A stretch of DNA of 64,000 nucleotides from Diphasiastrum complanatum. Taxonomy: Eukaryota; Streptophyta; Lycopodiopsida; Lycopodiales; Lycopodiaceae. The DNA is taken from assembly GCA_029204225.1 (NCBI GenBank), contig CM055093.1, forward strand, positions 47,178,854 through 47,242,853, written 5' to 3'. A model generated the notes under the pieces. The model was not told the origin of the DNA. It worked only from the letters and a program-made list of their open reading frames with translations, and searched no databases. Of the stretch, positions 37,124 through 48,465 are shown in pieces; the stretch's first letter is position 1; each line of letters starts with the position of its first letter. Made by a program: the position numbers and the translations under genes.

Positions 37124-38496
37124 GATCCTCATGACAACACAACACAAGCACCATAGCACCCAACCGCTCAACCTGCTGCTCACTCGAGAAGTTTCTTGCA
37201 AACTTCTACATTACCATGCAATTCACCAACTCCATAATGCAAAAAGACACTAATATGACATGAGTCCTTGTATGAGGAGTGCGAAACCAATATTCTATCA
37301 TCTGCTACAATGTCCAACCAAGAGCAACTTCCACAAAGAATTGACAATTTTTCTCCCCTTCTACAACCTCAAATCTATTTGTCTTTCCACATGTTGATAA
37401 GATTTCCAATGTGCCAATATGCAATAAATCTAGGAATCGAAAATCCAGATAGAGATTCGATTCTAAATCTCTTGCTCAGAGAGGTACTCAGGACATAGTA
37501 CCTCAACCATACCTGCATCTCAAGTTATATCTTACAACATCTCCTATCAACGATGGTAGATTCAATGTTACCAACCTCGCCTTGTTTTTGACAAGGGCAT
37601 ATCAGAGTAAGGCTCATTACTCTACAAACAAATAGAATATTGCAATTGTCAAGGTAAATTATCAATGTTGATGAATGCAAGTTTTGTTCGACAAGTGTCA
37701 TACAGTTCTCACTCTCTGTACCATTTTTTTATTTTCTTGTTCCTCTTCATTCCTAGTGTGCAATTGATTTTATTGCATGAGAAATAGTTACTGCACGAGA
37801 GTCTTCTGTAGAGCATCTCAAGAGCACATTTTCATTCATCTGTCCATCTTTAGATCACCTTGCACAAAGTTTAAGATCTTTGCGTATACTGAAAATTTGT
37901 GAAATACATCTCACGTCAGAGTTGACTCATGCATCTCATCGTCATATTCATTTTCGAGTCAACTACAACAAGATCGAAACGAATTTAGTTAAAATTTGTT
38001 CAATCTCTAGTCCAGTCGCATGTTCAACACGTTTCAACTATGTGTTCCACAAACTGATCCAATCTTAAGCACGAACAGTTACCACAAACAACATCCCCAC
38101 CAACAGACTTTTTTTTTTGGGGGGGGGGGAGAGTGGATTTGCTTGGATCCACTGGAGCAGCCACATTGCCAACAACAACATCAACAAGATCGACAACCAA
38201 GGTCACAAACCCAAAGTCGACAACGACAAGGCTAAGAAGACAGATGGGCAATCCAAAGCGACTCAATCAGAAGAAGTATCCCAGTCACGACAAAGATCCT
38301 TCAGAATAGGGAAACACAAGCACTAGAAAATCAGTCTCCTTCTTCAATCGGCCTCTTGCCATACTTTTGCGCCCATTCTCATGCCTATCATCCACACCAT
38401 CTACCGATGTCACCACCTCCACCCTACCTTCCATCTATTTGTTTATCATCAATTCACTATTCTTCTGAGAAATCTCCAGTTTTTTGATAAGTTTTA
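37124..38496. other. Decayed internal region after the Gypsy-like gag
   Basis: No supported ORF. A poly-T/poly-G tract lies at 38108-38129. Probably degenerate retroelement interior. Confidence 0.4.
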
Positions 38497-38748
38497 TTGA
38501 AGTGGCTAAAAGATCATTGCAAGCATCTTACAGAGACCAACTACCACCTACATTGGTTGATCAGCCAGAGAAGATCTAAGAAGCAAGCAAAGCAGCTAGA
38601 AGAAATAAAGAGAAAGATCCAAGAAGCTGAGGATGAAAGGACAAAACTTAAACAACAGTTAAGTCAGGTCGATCTTGATCAAATGAAACACTTTGGAGGA
38701 ATGATAGTTGGATCCCCTCCTATGAAACCCAAAGAGATCCAAAAGTAA
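38497..38748 (+). CDS. Short coiled-coil ORF of unknown origin
   Basis: About 83 codons, highly charged: SKKQAKQLEEIKRKIQEAED then ERTKLKQQLSQVD gives a strong predicted coiled coil, ending in GSPPMKPKEIQK. It lies in the degenerate retroelement region and may be a late fragment of it. Not recognised. Confidence 0.3.
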   Translation: MKWLKDHCKHLTETNYHLHWLISQRRSKKQAKQLEEIKRKIQEAEDERTKLKQQLSQVDLDQMKHFGGMIVGSPPMKPKEIQK

Positions 38749-39550
38749 TGGATCAAAAGAAAGAGCTGTAGAAAAAGAAAGATGAAGACAACCATGAACT
38801 TACATATAAAATGAACTCCTCACCCAACAAGTGGTGGTCAAGCGGAGCGACATCGTCCAATATGAGTTGTAGTGGGTCCTGCAATACATTAGGGGTGGGA
38901 TGATGTTGGCTGATCTGGCGAATCCCCAAGATACTCAAACAGAACTACCCAAGAGCACCTCTCACCTTAGACCGAGGAGGTTTCTGAGAAGATGAGATGA
39001 ACAAAGACTGAGAGCCGAGTATGAGAGCCGAGAAATGCTAGTTAGGAATGGCAAGCAAGAACTGTGTAAGCCTCGCGGTGAATCTCGGAAGATGGAATGA
39101 CCATGTAGGAACTAGTATTTGTAGGAAAATGTATTAAATGCAAGTAGACTCCTCTTAAAGAAAGTAGAGTGAGCCACCTTTTGATGGTGACCTCTAGTGG
39201 AGAGCATTATTCCACCTGTAATTTGTGTAATGTGGAAATTCCACTAGGATGCCATCTAAGGAGCTCTCTTGCTTATTTAAGAGACTCTCTCTTTGTGAAG
39301 AAGAGCTTTTTGTGAAATGTACCTACTCCATGCTGAAATGAGAAGAGCCTCCACGAGTTTTGGTGCATCCATTGAGCTCCTTTATCAATATGCTTGTTTC
39401 TTGAGTGAATGCATTCATGATCTTGCCCTTCCCTCCTATGAGTGTGGTTGTGGATTAGTTTTCTTGCTTTCTAGTTCTGGATTAGTTTTTATTTCTTGTT
39501 TGTGGATTAATGTAGGAATCAACATTCAAGTAAACAAAATAGACTAGAAA
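38749..39550. other. Non-coding, possibly LTR-derived
   Basis: No gene. The stretch 39100-39320 contains GCTTATTTAAGAGACTCTCTC, a TATA-like promoter of the kind seen in LTRs. No boundaries can be fixed. Confidence 0.3.
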
Positions 39551-40304
39551 TGTGGTAAAAATCTTGCATATCCTCCAACATTCTAGTTTGAATCAAAAGT
39601 GTAAAGACCACTAGGGAAAACCCCTAAGATGAGGATAAGAAAACACAAGAGAGACTATGGAGCAAAACCACCTATTTCTTGCAGTAAATAAGGCCTCTTG
39701 GTACAAATATTTTTAGAATATCCAAGTATTCTAAAATATCACAATTCAGTCATCTAAAATCTCTAGGAGGTCCATCAAGTCTCAGACAATCATAACTCAA
39801 ACCAGAGTACTGCAGTTACTCTAATGAGTTAACAGTCCCATTTCTAGCATCATATGCAAGAAATCAGCATCTATCTGTATTTTAATAGATTTATCTGTCT
39901 CCTACAAAACTAGAGATTTAGACTGAACTTTGTACACAAGCACTTATAGACTACAATCTGTAAAGAAAGTTGTTTAGTGATGACATCCATCCAGATAGTC
40001 TTCTTGAAAATTTACTTGCTAAGCGGTTAGAGCAAGTCTGTAGCCTTGAAGACGAACAATAAATTGTCTTGCGAAAATGCGAAGGTCTTTGCTAAAGTCG
40101 TTTCCTTAACATTTGAGGCCTTTGAAATTTTGCAAAAAAGTCGAAGTGAGAGAAAATCCCAAAAGACAAAAATCCCGAAAATGCCAACATTGCAAGCTGT
40201 TTCCGAGTAGTTATGTAGATTGTGTAAAAACACGAAGAAATATGCAAGTTTGTGGACAAAGATTAAAATGTCGATTAGTCGATTAGTAGGAGAATAATCC
40301 AACA
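39551..40304 (-). repeat. 3' LTR of a minus-strand Copia element
   Basis: On the minus strand, TCAGATTAAGGGAGAG (PPT) is followed by TGTTGGATTATTCTCC, the common plant Copia LTR start, at 40304. The distal end near 39551 (TTTTTACCACA on the minus strand) is a guess, and a TGTTGGAGGATATGC start at 39580 is an alternative. Confidence 0.5.
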
Positions 40305-40309
40305 CTCTC

Positions 40310-40992
40310 CCTTAATCTGAATCCATGAATGTCTTGACCTTTAAACTTAGTTCTGCACAAAACTTTCTATGTGCATCCAAGCTTAATGCTTTGGTAAAAA
40401 TGTCTGCTGTCATATCTTGCGTTCCACAGTACTGCAATCTGACCTCTTTGTCGAGAACTTTGCTTCTGACATAGTGTTACTTGAGTTCAATGTGCTGACT
40501 CCTAGAATGAGATCTAGGGTTGGCTGACTAGGCAATGCCACTTTAATTATCACAAAATAATAATGTCGGAGCATATTGTTTCAGACTAATATCTGAAAGT
40601 AAGTTTCTCAACCAAATCGCTTCCTTTGTAGCTTGTGAGGCTGAAGATAGAGCTATCGAAGATTGCTTACGACTGTTCCAAAAAATTGGACCATTGTTGA
40701 GGAAGAATGTAAATCCAGAAGTGAATTTACGAGTGTCTACATCTCCTGCCCAACTTGCATCTGTGAAACCAATGAGTAAATTGAGTTTGTCGTTGTCGAC
40801 TACTCCATAACAAATGCAAAAGTCCATAGTAGCTCGAAGATATCTCATGACTCTGATAAGAGCCTTCCACTGTGTCATACCAGGGTTAGTCATAAACTTA
40901 CTCAGGAAGCTGACTGCAAAAGTCATATAGAGAGAGTGTGTGTGTTTTGTCGTCGAAAATGTCCAAGTTGTGTCGTTGAAAATGTCACGCAC
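40310..40992 (-). pseudogene. Copia RT tail and RNase H
   Basis: Minus-strand reading gives FSTTKHTHSLYMTFAVSFLS, WKALIRVMRYLRATMDF, then GFTDASWAGDVDTRKFTSGF, PIFWNSRKQSSIALSSASQ, ATKEAIWLRNLL and LLFCDN, all typical of Copia RNase H. The degenerate region down to 40310 continues the domain (FMDSD just before the PPT) through stops. It is 5'-truncated at ~40992 by microsatellite-rich DNA. Confidence 0.85.
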
Positions 40993-41761
40993 TACTCGTG
41001 AAAAATGTCACCCATTTTACAAAGAGAAAGATAAAAAATCAACGTTTGAAAGAAAATGGTGAAAAAAATAATACATGCAAGCTTTTTTTTGTTGAAACAC
41101 ACACACACACATATTTGAAATCCCCCCCCCCCCCAGCTCTCTCTCTCTCTCTCTCTTTCTCTCTCTGTCTCTCTTGATCGGGTCTCTCTCTCCCTCTAAG
41201 GCTCAACGGCTGACGCATGCCCGTTGTTGTTGATCACGATGGCTGGTGTTGATTGCTTACTCCACAATTGCTTCTACTATATTTTAGGCTACACTGGTCC
41301 GTTTGAGTCGTGTAGATAGGCTTCATCATTCCTCAGTTTTCATCCGAGCTTGTGAATCAACCGAATGGTGTCCTCTAATGCTGTCGTACTTTTACCCTCT
41401 TATGCATGTCATCTTGTGGGATTAATCAGGTCGTCAGTTAACATCACTCACTCACACACACACACTCTCTCTCTCTCTCTCACTATTTCTTGGTGTCTCT
41501 TTCTACCTTGCAAGCTGTTGTGCATCGTTTTCAGCAGCTCTTTCTTTTCTTCGTCTTGGTCTTTACCTCACGAGCTGTGCACGAAGTCTCCATCATCATC
41601 AGGCAGTCTATCATCTAGTTTTAGCGCATTTTTCTGGATGAGTTTCTTGGAGTGTTGAAGCGCGAGTTTGGAGTTGTTAAAGCAAGAGTTTCTTGGAGTT
41701 GTTAAAGCATTTACATCAGCGTTTACCCACATAAGCGTACAACATTTACAAGGTGCGTCCG

Positions 41762-41799
<38 letters not shown>

Positions 41800-43130
41800 G
41801 ATCAGAAATCGATGCCAATAATGAACGCGACTCAAATTCTACATAGGTTCTCCAAAATTGTTCATAAGGTGAAGAATCTGTTCATGGAGATCTGCCTGAG
41901 TATGATAAGGTGAAAAGGTGAAGAATCTATTCATGGAGATCTGCCTGCATTCCTACTTAAACATCTTTTGTTGGTCTGTTGCGCTGTACAGAGAAGCAAC
42001 TTTGGTGGTCAGACCTTCATCTCTATTTTTTATTATGCTGGTCCGAAACTCATCCCTCTTTCTGACTGCATTGGACAACCGTCTACCTCCCTTTTTGAAT
42101 AAGTTGGAGTTGGTCAGACTTCATCTATCTTTCTGCGCTGGTCAAAACTTCATCTCTCTTTCTAATTGCGACGGACAGACCTTCATCTCTCTCTCATATA
42201 GCTTATCTCTCCCTCTCTCCGTAAATCATTGTTCTAAATCTCTCTCTCTCTCTCTCCCTAAACACCTGCTAAACATCCCCCCGCTCGCTCGCTCGCTCTT
42301 TGATTTCTCTAAAAGAAATGTGTTGTTTCATCTAATTCATCAAAAAATTGTTTACTCTTTTTCTTGTTTTTAGAAAAAAAAGGATTGACAGCTCAAGGTT
42401 TTTTGGAGGCCATTATAATAGGCTTATCATATGCTTGAATGACATCTTAATAAGTTTGCAATACATTTTGTTTGCATTCATTGCAGTCGTGGAAGATCAG
42501 GAGGGACCGGAATAATTACCACAATAAAGAACAGTTTTGGAAAACCTACGTCGTTCAAAACATGAGTAGAAAAAATCAGAATTAATTGTTCAACATTACC
42601 TCAGTCATTTTTAATCTGACTTAAATTTCAAGGAACCGTCTTACATGCCAAGGTGAGCCTTTAGAATGTCCGTCTGATGATAAATTTTTAAAAATTTTCT
42701 TTTTCAACAATTTTTTTTATTTCTGCACCAATTCTTTCAAATTGTCGGTTCCATAATTTCTGACGATCCGTCTCTCCCAATTGAGCATATGAGTCATTGT
42801 GGAAATAAATGGATTGGAGAGGGAGAGATGGGTAGCGCGGTTGAGAATGAGTGAGATAGAGAGAGTGAGAATAAGCGAGAATGAGATGGGGAGAGAGAGA
42901 GAGAAAGAAAAGCATTTTTTTAACCGTAATGCGCAACTTAAAAATCTCAAAAGTTGATTGTTGTTTATGTGAATGTCTCTTTAGTAAATATTCTTTATAG
43001 TTAATGATTTGATTCTAATTAGGGGCAAAATTTCAAAGGAAGAAATGAATGTGTCATTTGAATTTGGTTAGACTCACAACTAAATGTAATGTCTTCTTTG
43101 GCATTAGGCATTATACATGCCTAATGTAAT
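40993..43130. other. Microsatellite-rich non-coding stretch
   Basis: Short CA and CT runs occur at 41098-41112, 41136-41175, 41455-41481, 41766-41795, 42236-42255 and 42890-42903, plus poly-C at 41124-41134 and a GCTC run near 42283-42299. The interspersed sequences CATCTCTCTTTCT and TTCATCTCT recur between 42040 and 42200. No gene supported. Confidence 0.6.
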
Positions 43131-43210
43131 CCCTAATGCCTAATGCCTAATGCCTAACGCCTAACGCCTAATGCCTAACCCTAATTATCAATGCCTAATG
43201 CCCAATGCCT
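43131..43210. repeat. Degenerate heptamer array CCTAATG/CCTAACG
   Basis: About ten 7-bp units, mostly TAATGCC with TAACGCC and CCCTAA variants. A second small patch lies at 43516-43549. Related in period and C-rich phase to the plant telomere repeat CCCTAAA, but not identical. Confidence 0.75.
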
Positions 43211-43360
43211 ACACACTCAGTAAACACACATATACACACTCGATAAACACACACACACACAAACACACGCACACCCACAAACACACAGATACACACTCGA
43301 TAAACACACACACCCACAAACACACGCTCACCCACACACGCATACACATACACACGACAT
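43211..43360. repeat. (CA)-rich array with ACTCGATAAACAC units
   Basis: Irregular CA repeats contain three copies of ACACACTCRRTAAACACAC spaced ~45-75 bp apart. Confidence 0.8.
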
Positions 43361-43547
43361 TTGCTGGGCTGACCTAGGGTGATCAATCCAGTATTTATTG
43401 GGCTCAGATCTCAACTGTTCAGTCTGGGCTTTAGCTCAGCCCTAACACACACACACACACACCATTCGAGCTATTTGTTTGGCGCTTTGTTGGTCTGATT
43501 AGCCAAATGCCGATTCCTAACCCTAATCCTAATGCCTAATGCCTAAT

Positions 43548-43667
<120 letters not shown>

Positions 43668-44156
43668 TAAACCCTCGTTTGCATATGCATGAAGACTTAC
43701 AAATTTTTGCATACATATCTGTAGATTTTTGCCACCGTAGCAATGACTGACTCTGATTACACTATTCTTACAGCCAAAGGGCATTCTAGCCATGTTAAAT
43801 CTAATGGGACTCTCTTCTTGATGTTGGTTTATTTGTTGCATTTAGCATAAAATTTTCTAACTTAGATTTTGACGCGTGGTTTAATATTTGGATCAATTTT
43901 TGCCAAAGAAGATCAATCTAACATTAGTGATCTAGATTCGCGGATTAGATGGGCAACATGAATCTTTCAATCAAACAGTGGAAAGTGAGCTCATTTGAAT
44001 AATATCCAATATCAATAGTATTTAGCTTTGTTTATAGCCCATTTCAACGATGTGATATCAATCCCAACTGTGGCCTTAGTCATAAATACATGAAAACCAT
44101 AAAAAATTATTCTGTAGACTAGAAATAGATGGTATAAGATTAGGAGTTGATGGATA

Positions 44157-44253
<97 letters not shown>
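44157..44253. repeat. (TC)n(AC)n compound microsatellite
   Basis: About 24 bp of TC followed by about 72 bp of AC with one TAC interruption. Confidence 0.95.
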
Positions 44254-44254
<1 letters not shown>

Positions 44255-44667
44255 GCTTCATTCATCTATAGGGTGTGCAAGCAACATTAGTCAAGGATAA
44301 AGCATTATGGAGTTGTTCAGGCGTAGTGGAAGATGTAGGCAGTCATAAAGGTATCACATTCAGGTGAACAAAATGAATAGGATGTGACGGTGAATAGTCA
44401 GCATCGCATGAGAGGTGTCATGGCAAGCATAAACCAAGGAGTTTGGCTATTTGATTCATAGACAAACATAGTATCTTTGCTAAAACATAATGGCACACAC
44501 ACATAACACACATAACGCACACACATACACACTCACACTCACACACACACAGAGCTATCAAAGCACACACAAACGCACGCACACACACATGCACGTCCAC
44601 CATTGACACACGTCCGCCATTGACGCACGTCCGCCATTGTCCGTCAACGACGGGCACAAGCAACTAG

Positions 44668-44689
44668 TATATATATATATATATATATA

Positions 44690-44731
<42 letters not shown>

Positions 44732-44764
44732 CAAATATATATATATATATATATACACACACAC
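44668..44764. repeat. (TA)n-(TG)n-(TA)n-(CA)n near-palindromic microsatellite
   Basis: TA, then TTGTGTG..., then GTATACAAATATATA..., then ACACACAC. The two TA tracts flank TG and CA tracts, so the arms can pair to a large hairpin. Confidence 0.9.
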
Positions 44765-44849
44765 TCGTAAAGAGTGCTCGTCGTTGACGGGCAATGGAGG
44801 CCGATCTAGGTGGTGGCGGATGATTTGGAAATTCAGTGTGTCGTTTCGA

Positions 44850-45090
44850 AAAATTCAAGTTCGTCCAAAAATTCGAGTTCGTTCCAAAAATCGAGTTCAC
44901 CCAACAATTTGAGTTTGTCCAAAAATTCGAGTTCGTCATAAAATTCGAGTTTGTCCAAAAATTTGAGTCTAAAAAAATGCGAGCTCGTCCAAAAATTCGA
45001 GTTCGTCCAAAAATTTGAGTCTAGAAAATTCGTCCAAAAATTTGAGTTCGTCCAAAAATGTTCGAGTCGAGAAAAATTCGGGTTCGTCCT
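44850..45090. repeat. 18-bp tandem repeat
   Basis: A unit close to TTCGTCCAAAAATTCGAG is repeated about 12 times with substitutions and small deletions. Because 18 is divisible by 3, it yields open frames of KFEFVQ repeats on the plus strand, probably without coding meaning. Confidence 0.8.
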
Positions 45091-45455
45091 AGCTGATATC
45101 ATCGTGTCAACAACTCCTAGTTGATACCATCGTGTCAACAACTCCTAGTCTGGATTTCCAAAAAAACCTCCAACATCAACACCTGAAAATGTCAACAAAG
45201 ATGAGCTGAAGTTTGAAACAACTTGACTTGAATATTTATATATTTTACAGACCACTCTTTTCATTTCTTTCAACTTCAGAAATAGCAAACCGCCATCACA
45301 ACCAGATGAATCAACTCACAAGGAAAACCAAAGAAACAACTGCAACTTAGATCAGATATCCATATCTTGGACTATTGAGAAAATGTGAGGATTAGGCGAG
45401 GTGTTGAACCATGCCTACTGGTGAACGCAATCCCAGTGAGACCTAATGTCAATAT

Positions 45456-45608
<153 letters not shown>

Positions 45609-45660
45609 CCCAGTCCTGTCCCAATCCAGAGAGAGAGAGACAGAGAGAGGTTCATTAAAA

Positions 45661-46633
45661 TTGGCCTGTTAGTCATTAATGGAAAGGTGGCCATTTAAAG
45701 TTTGGGGTGGCCAATATCCATGCATGCATGGGGAAGAAAATCCAAGAAACAATTGCCATCAAAGTTAATAATCAAAATCAAAATTAAAAATCACCATCGT
45801 GCTTATTAGGTGACTTCACACAGTGATCAAAATATGCTTAAGAGACCTGCAACAACAATGATTTAATAGTTCTTTGATCGGAGGTGATAAGAAATCTTCG
45901 GCCACCTCATCCTTGTATAACTTTCAAGCTATTTCATGTGTGTAGACTTCTTATCAAAGTAGAGTGGACTTTGAAGCGTTATAAGGGCCTCAATGACTAC
46001 AATGTCAACAAATATTCAAGCTCTTCTTCAAGCACCATCATATGAAGCTATCCGCTAGACATGACTTCATTCGAAAGACACTTGAAGTAGCAATTATAAA
46101 TGAGAACAAAAAAGCACATACATATGAAAAACAACACAATAAAACATGGCCTCACCTTAGCCATCATAATATGCAATCAATTGCTTTGCTCCCTTGTTTG
46201 GATCGTTTATGTGCGCATATTGCTATACCACCCCACATTTCAACTTATCAGATGTTGTAACAAAAATATAGAATGCTCAAGCAAGGTTGTGGATGTGAAG
46301 TTCTAGTTGTGGGAGTGCACATAAGCCACACCCTAGTTCAGAGCTAATGATCTTCTTCTTCTATCCATCACATTGCCATAAACTTTTGCTTTAAATGATA
46401 AATCACAGCACTGAAACTGGCTGAATTAACGATGACCAAATGCTTGTTGTCTGCATTATCAAAGCAAATCAAGACACACAATTAAGCAATAGCTTAAGAT
46501 AGAAAACGATCTAAACCTATCCTACCAAACCAAGAAAGAATAGCTAGCCCACAATAGAGGCCGTCAGCTTTGGGCGCTTATGCTTGAAAACAAAAATATA
46601 AAATCTTTAAACAGCTGGCCTATTTGAAATCTT
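45661..46633. other. Intergenic, nothing recognised
   Basis: AT-rich sequence without supported genes, up to the truncated LTR. Confidence 0.5.
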
Positions 46634-46886
46634 TATGGGATGTGACACCTAACCAAATTATTTGGCTCATGCAATCAATAGATTGATGCCATGTGTCATA
46701 TATCTAGAAAACTAGTTTTTGGCCTTTTTAGCCACTAGAACTTGAATTAAATCATATGTACAACATATATGATTATGGTACATGACAAGTACACTGATTT
46801 CACACGCGGGAACAGGTCCACACATGTGTGATTATTCTATATACAAGATTTTGGCTCTGTCCAAGCATGATTTTTGCATTTTCACA
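46634..46886 (-). repeat. Truncated 3' LTR
   Basis: After the PPT (CTAGATTTTTGAGGAG on the minus strand) the LTR starts TGTGAAAATGC at 46886. It matches 59079 downward closely for ~250 bp and then stops matching near 46634, so two thirds of the LTR is lost. Confidence 0.85.
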
Positions 46887-46954
46887 CTCCTCAAAAATCT
46901 AGCAAGGTAAATCTAGCATAGATCTATCTATAACTCCAAGAGCCAATCTTAATT

Positions 46955-47836
46955 TTACAAATGGATCCTAGGAAATGTCTTGGTGAGTATATTAGCAATG
47001 CAATCTGATGATGAAACATGAATAAGCTTGATCTCCTTTGCTTGCACTTTCTCCCTCACGAAATGATGTGAAATCTCAATGTGCTTTGTTCGAGCATGCA
47101 AGACTGGATTGTTTGCAAGTTGTTGAGCTACTTGATTATCACAATATATGCATGGAATGTCTTCATCCTTGATCACATGAAGCTCCTCCAAAAGCCTTTT
47201 AAGCCAAAGAACCTCCTTTGTTGTTGTTGTCATAGCTTTATACTCGGATTCTGTTGATGAAAGAGAGATGGTATCTTGCTTTTTGGAAAGCCAAGATACA
47301 GCTCCTCCACATAAGAATGTAGCAAATGCACTTATGGATATTATATCCATCTTGTCACCTGCAAAACTTGAGTTCGAATATGCTCTTAAACAAATATTAG
47401 TCCTTTCATAAACTATGTCAAAGTCTTTTGTAGCCGAGATGTACCTTAACACCTTTTTTGCTCCTTTCCAGACATATTAATGGACTTTGCATGTATTAAC
47501 TCGATTTGCCAACACAAAACCTAAGATCTGGTCTAGTGATGGTTAAGTATATCAAGGAACCAATAAGCATTCTATAGGTAGTGATGTCCTCAAAGGATGC
47601 TTCATCACTTTCCTTAGAAACTTTTACACTTAGTTCCATGGGAGTTTCAACTCCTTTACAGTCAATCATGCCAAATTTTGCTAAGATTGATCTAGCATAC
47701 TTAGATTGACATATGAAAGTAAAATCATTACTTCTAGTGACTTCTATTCCAAGTATAACTTTAAGAAGTCCTAGATCTACCATCCTAAATTCACTAGACA
47801 ATGAAACTTTTACATTTTTGATGCCATCTAGCATTA
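46955..47836 (-). pseudogene. Copia RT C-terminal half and RNase H
   Basis: Minus-strand reading gives EFRMVDLGLLKVILGIEV, YARSILAKFGMIDCKGVETP, YRMLIGSLIYLTITRPDL, then after a frameshift and short gap MLRYISATKDFDIVY, GGAVSWLSKKQDTISLSSTE, SEYKAMTTTTKEVLWLKRLL, IYCDNQVAQQLANNPVLHAR and TKHIEISHHFVREKV. These are Copia RT/RNase H motifs, including the ESEY catalytic region. The RT N-terminal half lies across the inserted transposon at 57257 onward. Confidence 0.85.
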
Positions 47837-47866
47837 GAGGAGTTCTCAATATCAAAAAGACCCTTT
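47837..47866 (+). repeat. Left terminal inverted repeat
   Basis: Starts GAGGAGTTCTCAATATC and ends AGACCCTTT, identical to the reverse complement of 57227-57256. The five outer bases CATTA also occur on both sides, so the true TIR edge could be up to 5 bp further out. Confidence 0.85.
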
Positions 47867-48086
47867 AAGGAATGCCATGTAGGATATAGAAAAATATCAA
47901 AAAAAAAAAAAACCAATACTGTTTATTTGCTTGCCCACACCACTCCCAAGGCCTCCCCAACTCCCAATGATCTAACCACAGTGTCTATAGTCACAATTAA
48001 AAACTGTTAACAGTTCGCAGTATAACTTACTAAATTCAAAAATATTCCCTCCATTGGTTACAAAAAGGGCAATATTCTCAATAGAT

Positions 48087-48275
48087 CTAGAATATGACCG
48101 CCATCCCCAAACTCGAATAAAAAAAAATTGCAAAATGTTTACATATGCATTCCTTCCACGAGAATGGAAATATGGGTGCCATCTCCAATTATGAGCGCCA
48201 TCATCACTTTGGAATGGAAATATGAGTGCCAACTACCTATTGGAATGAAAAAATGAGCGGCATTTCCAAATTTGA
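48087..48275. repeat. Subterminal repeats of the transposon
   Basis: Four to five copies of a degenerate ~30-bp unit resembling GGAATGGAAATATGAGYGCC followed by ATCTCCAAAT lie 250-440 bp from the left end (near 48090, 48161, 48190, 48211 and 48241). Clustered subterminal repeats are typical transposase-binding sites in plant DNA transposons. Confidence 0.55.
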
Positions 48276-48465
48276 ATCAACCATACAAGCATGGAGTTTG
48301 GATTGATCGTACATAGTATATAATATAATCAAAGATGAGTACTTTGCTTTGCTTCATAGAATCTGGTCATAGTACTTTGATGCAACTGATTATTCTATTA
48401 TTTTTTTTATGATGACATTGTATCATCTACATGTGGATATTACTATTGATTTGGCACCTTTGCAG

